Shown here piece by piece: positions 62,404 to 64,000 of a DNA stretch of 64,000 bases. Under the pieces are notes generated by a model, which saw nothing but the letters and a program-made list of their open reading frames with translations, did no database searches and was not told the DNA's origin. The number at the start of each line of letters is the position of its first letter. Within the stretch, counting starts at the first letter, position 1. A program made the translations under genes and the position numbers. Location: NCBI GenBank assembly GCA_016705005.1, contig JADIZB010000013.1, forward strand, positions 1 to 64,000, read 5' to 3'. This DNA comes from Bacteroidales bacterium. GTDB lineage: Bacteria > Bacteroidota > Bacteroidia > Bacteroidales > Lentimicrobiaceae.

Positions 62404-63375
62404 TTAACGAAAATAACCTTTATCAAGATAGTTCACTATATAATCCCTGACTCCGTCTTCAAGGGTTGTAAACTCATTCCTGTATCCGGCATTTCTGAGT
62501 TTTGTCATGTCGGCCTCGGTAAAGTACTGATATTTATCGCGGATGTCGGCAGGGGTATCGACGAATTCGATCTCTGGATGTTTCCCCAGAGCCTGAAAGG
62601 TTGAATTTGCAAGATCAACAAATGACCGGGCTACGCCGGTTCCAAGATTATACAGTCCTGATGCCGGTTGATTCTCCATCATAAACATTAAAACGGATAC
62701 GACATCCTTCACATAAATGAAATCACGCAACTGTTTACCATCTTCAAAATCAGGTCTGTGCGATTTGAATAACTTCACTTTGCCGGTCTCTTTTATTTGT
62801 CTGTATGCATGAAAGATAACAGATGCCATACGACTTTTGTGATATTCATTTGGCCCATATACATTAAAAAACTTCATTCCGGCCCAAAATGGCGGGGTTG
62901 AGGTTTGTTTCAACGCCCATTTGTCGAATTCGTTTTTTGAAACGCCATACGGGTTCAGGGGTTGGAGCAACTCAACAATATTGTGATTATCGATGTAACC
63001 GTGCTCTCCCAGTCCATAGGTCGCAGCTGAGGAAGCATAAACCAGCGGTATTTTATGCCTTGTGGCAAGCTCCCATACTTTTTTGGTGTAGCCTGTATTG
63101 AGCTCGTCAAATATGGCCATATTCATTTCGGTGGTATCTGTCCTGGCACCGATGTGAAAGATGAAATCAACGCTTGAAGCATTTATTTCAAGCCAGCCGA
63201 AAAAGCTTTTTCTTTCTGTCTTTTCTGTGATGTTTTTCCCTGCAAGATTACCATCCTTTTCTTTTTTGGAGAAATCGTCAACAGCAACAACACCTGTGAA
63301 TCCTTTTTCCTGTAATCCGCTTACCAGGCAACTGCCGATAAACCCTGCAGCTCCTGTAACTACTATCAATCCCAT
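62404..63375 (-). CDS. hldD: ADP-L-glycero-D-manno-heptose-6-epimerase
   Basis: An extended SDR epimerase making the heptose precursor of the lipopolysaccharide core. The 323 residues include the NADP-binding GAAGFIGSCLVSGL at the start, VDDFSKKEKDGNLAG, the catalytic YGVSKNEFDKW (Tyr-x3-Lys) near 145, the substrate segment FNVYGPNEYHKSRMASV and HRPDFEDGKQLRDFIYVKDV. These are hallmarks of HldD/RfaD. It indicates an outer membrane with heptose-containing LPS. A further alkaline phosphatase gene lies 30 bases downstream on the same strand. Confidence 0.95.
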   Translation of the reverse strand: MGLIVVTGAAGFIGSCLVSGLQEKGFTGVVAVDDFSKKEKDGNLAGKNITEKTERKSFFGWLEINASSVDFIFHIGARTDTTEMNMAIFDELNTGYTKKVWELATRHKIPLVYASSAATYGLGEHGYIDNHNIVELLQPLNPYGVSKNEFDKWALKQTSTPPFWAGMKFFNVYGPNEYHKSRMASVIFHAYRQIKETGKVKLFKSHRPDFEDGKQLRDFIYVKDVVSVLMFMMENQPASGLYNLGTGVARSFVDLANSTFQALGKHPEIEFVDTPADIRDKYQYFTEADMTKLRNAGYRNEFTTLEDGVRDYIVNYLDKGYFR

Positions 63376-63405
63376 ATCAACAAGTACTTAATGATGGTTT
63401 TTTTC

Positions 63406-64000
63406 TTATCTTTTCAATCCCTTATCCAGAACATCAAAGCCAAACAGGTGGTACATGGTTTTAAAAATGTCTGTATTGTCAATCAGACCAAAGAACTGAT
63501 CTGATCCGGGGCCCCTGGCATATAGCGGAACCGGTATTGCCGAATGATCACCCGTAGAGAATTTCCCTACCGGGCTGCCAGAAACAAGTTCCTTAACAGG
63601 CAGGCTTAATCCGCCGGTTTCATGATCAGCAGTGATGATTACCAGGGTTTCTTTGTTTCTTTCAGCAAATTCAAGAGCTATGCCACAGGCTTTATCAAAA
63701 TCAATGGTTTCATTAACAACATAGTTGAGGTCATTATCATGGCCGCCCCAGTCTATCTGAGAACCTTCTACCATCAGAAAAAATCCGTTTTCATCCATGC
63801 TTAGCAGATCAATGGCTTTAGCAGTGGAAAGGCTCAGCATATCGCCCCTCCCTTCAGAAAACTTTGGGGCATGGTTGGGATATAGCAAAGCTGCCAGTTT
63901 GCCACCGTTAACTTCCATCATTTCAGGAATTGTCCGTGCAACATTGTATTTTCTTGAAAGTAAACTATCAATAAGGTTAAGACCATCAGCCCTTTTACTG
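63406..64000 (-). CDS. Alkaline phosphatase, C-terminal part (5' end outside window)
   Basis: The reading frame is open to the window edge, giving at least 198 residues; the internal Met run (MMEVNGGKL) is not the start. Metal-binding segments of the alkaline phosphatase superfamily are visible: LMVEGSQIDWGGHDND (Glu, Asp, His ligands), ITADHETGGLSL (Asp-His pair) and FSTGDHSAIPVPLYARGP (the last His). The catalytic Ser would lie in the missing N-terminal part. It probably releases phosphate from organic esters in the periplasm. It lies 30 bases downstream of hldD's start side on the same strand, with no shared role evident. Confidence 0.93.
   Translation of the reverse strand, partial: SKRADGLNLIDSLLSRKYNVARTIPEMMEVNGGKLAALLYPNHAPKFSEGRGDMLSLSTAKAIDLLSMDENGFFLMVEGSQIDWGGHDNDLNYVVNETIDFDKACGIALEFAERNKETLVIITADHETGGLSLPVKELVSGSPVGKFSTGDHSAIPVPLYARGPGSDQFFGLIDNTDIFKTMYHLFGFDVLDKGLKR

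Overview
The window looks like a chromosomal segment from an anaerobic, fermentative member of the Bacteroidota. The evidence is two secreted proteins with type IX secretion C-terminal domains (one gliding-motility type, one Por/type A), promoters of the Bacteroidota form TAnnTTTG, a general lack of Shine-Dalgarno sequences, the style of the MTAIEF-type ECF sigma factor, and oxygen-sensitive metabolism (FeFe hydrogenase, pyruvate:ferredoxin oxidoreductase). No rRNA, tRNA or CRISPR array was seen.

Layout. 1-2455: the decayed remains of a copper/silver efflux set (TolC/CusC-like, then a CusB-like adaptor ending in an HMA domain), riddled with frameshifts. 2456-6546: AT-rich, gene-poor DNA holding a broken secreted-protein gene, an imperfect inverted repeat like an integron-cassette recombination site, and a MORN/TonB-C protein that has lost its signal peptide. 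6547-7050: a 105-115 bp tandem repeat. 7076-12441: clpB, pyrophosphatase, a CoA-binding protein and a gliding-motility-type secreted protein. 12670-28859: the hydrogenase island. 28967-41396: housekeeping, envelope sugar, transport and a large repeated surface protein. 41710-44200: a Tat-exported DUF362 protein with a polytopic multi-cluster ferredoxin. 44296-50250: aquaporin, a dihydroorotate-dehydrogenase-like protein and nifJ. 50322-64000: folate, nucleotide, envelope, regulatory and tRNA-charging genes, ending in a partial alkaline phosphatase.

The hydrogenase island is the centre of interest. On the minus strand run hydC, hydB, hydA (trimeric NAD-linked FeFe hydrogenase), a hydrogenase-like protein fused to a histidine kinase, a stand-alone receiver, a receiver-histidine kinase, the NADH sensor rex, ribF and a metallo-hydrolase, followed by hydG and two TM1266-type regulators. 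Divergent on the plus strand are a small 2Fe-2S protein, a second hydrogenase-like sensor carrying a PAS domain, and a SpoIIE-type phosphatase. Between the two arms lie two tandem Rex-type operators. The island therefore seems to combine one catalytic hydrogenase with two putative H2/redox sensors whose outputs differ (kinase and phosphatase), all under NADH control. NifJ, elsewhere in the window, would supply the reduced ferredoxin. HydE and HydF are not in the window.

The catalytic HydA departs from the classical proton path: Asp replaces the proton-transfer Cys and Leu replaces the next Glu. The phosphatase-linked sensor has Tyr at one H-cluster ligand position, and RibF has a degenerate riboflavin-kinase domain. 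Other unusual points are three copies of TGTCCY-N5-GGGA upstream of the sigma factor, paired TGACA motifs upstream of clpB, and the near-identical 687 bp repeats of the DUF4397 protein.
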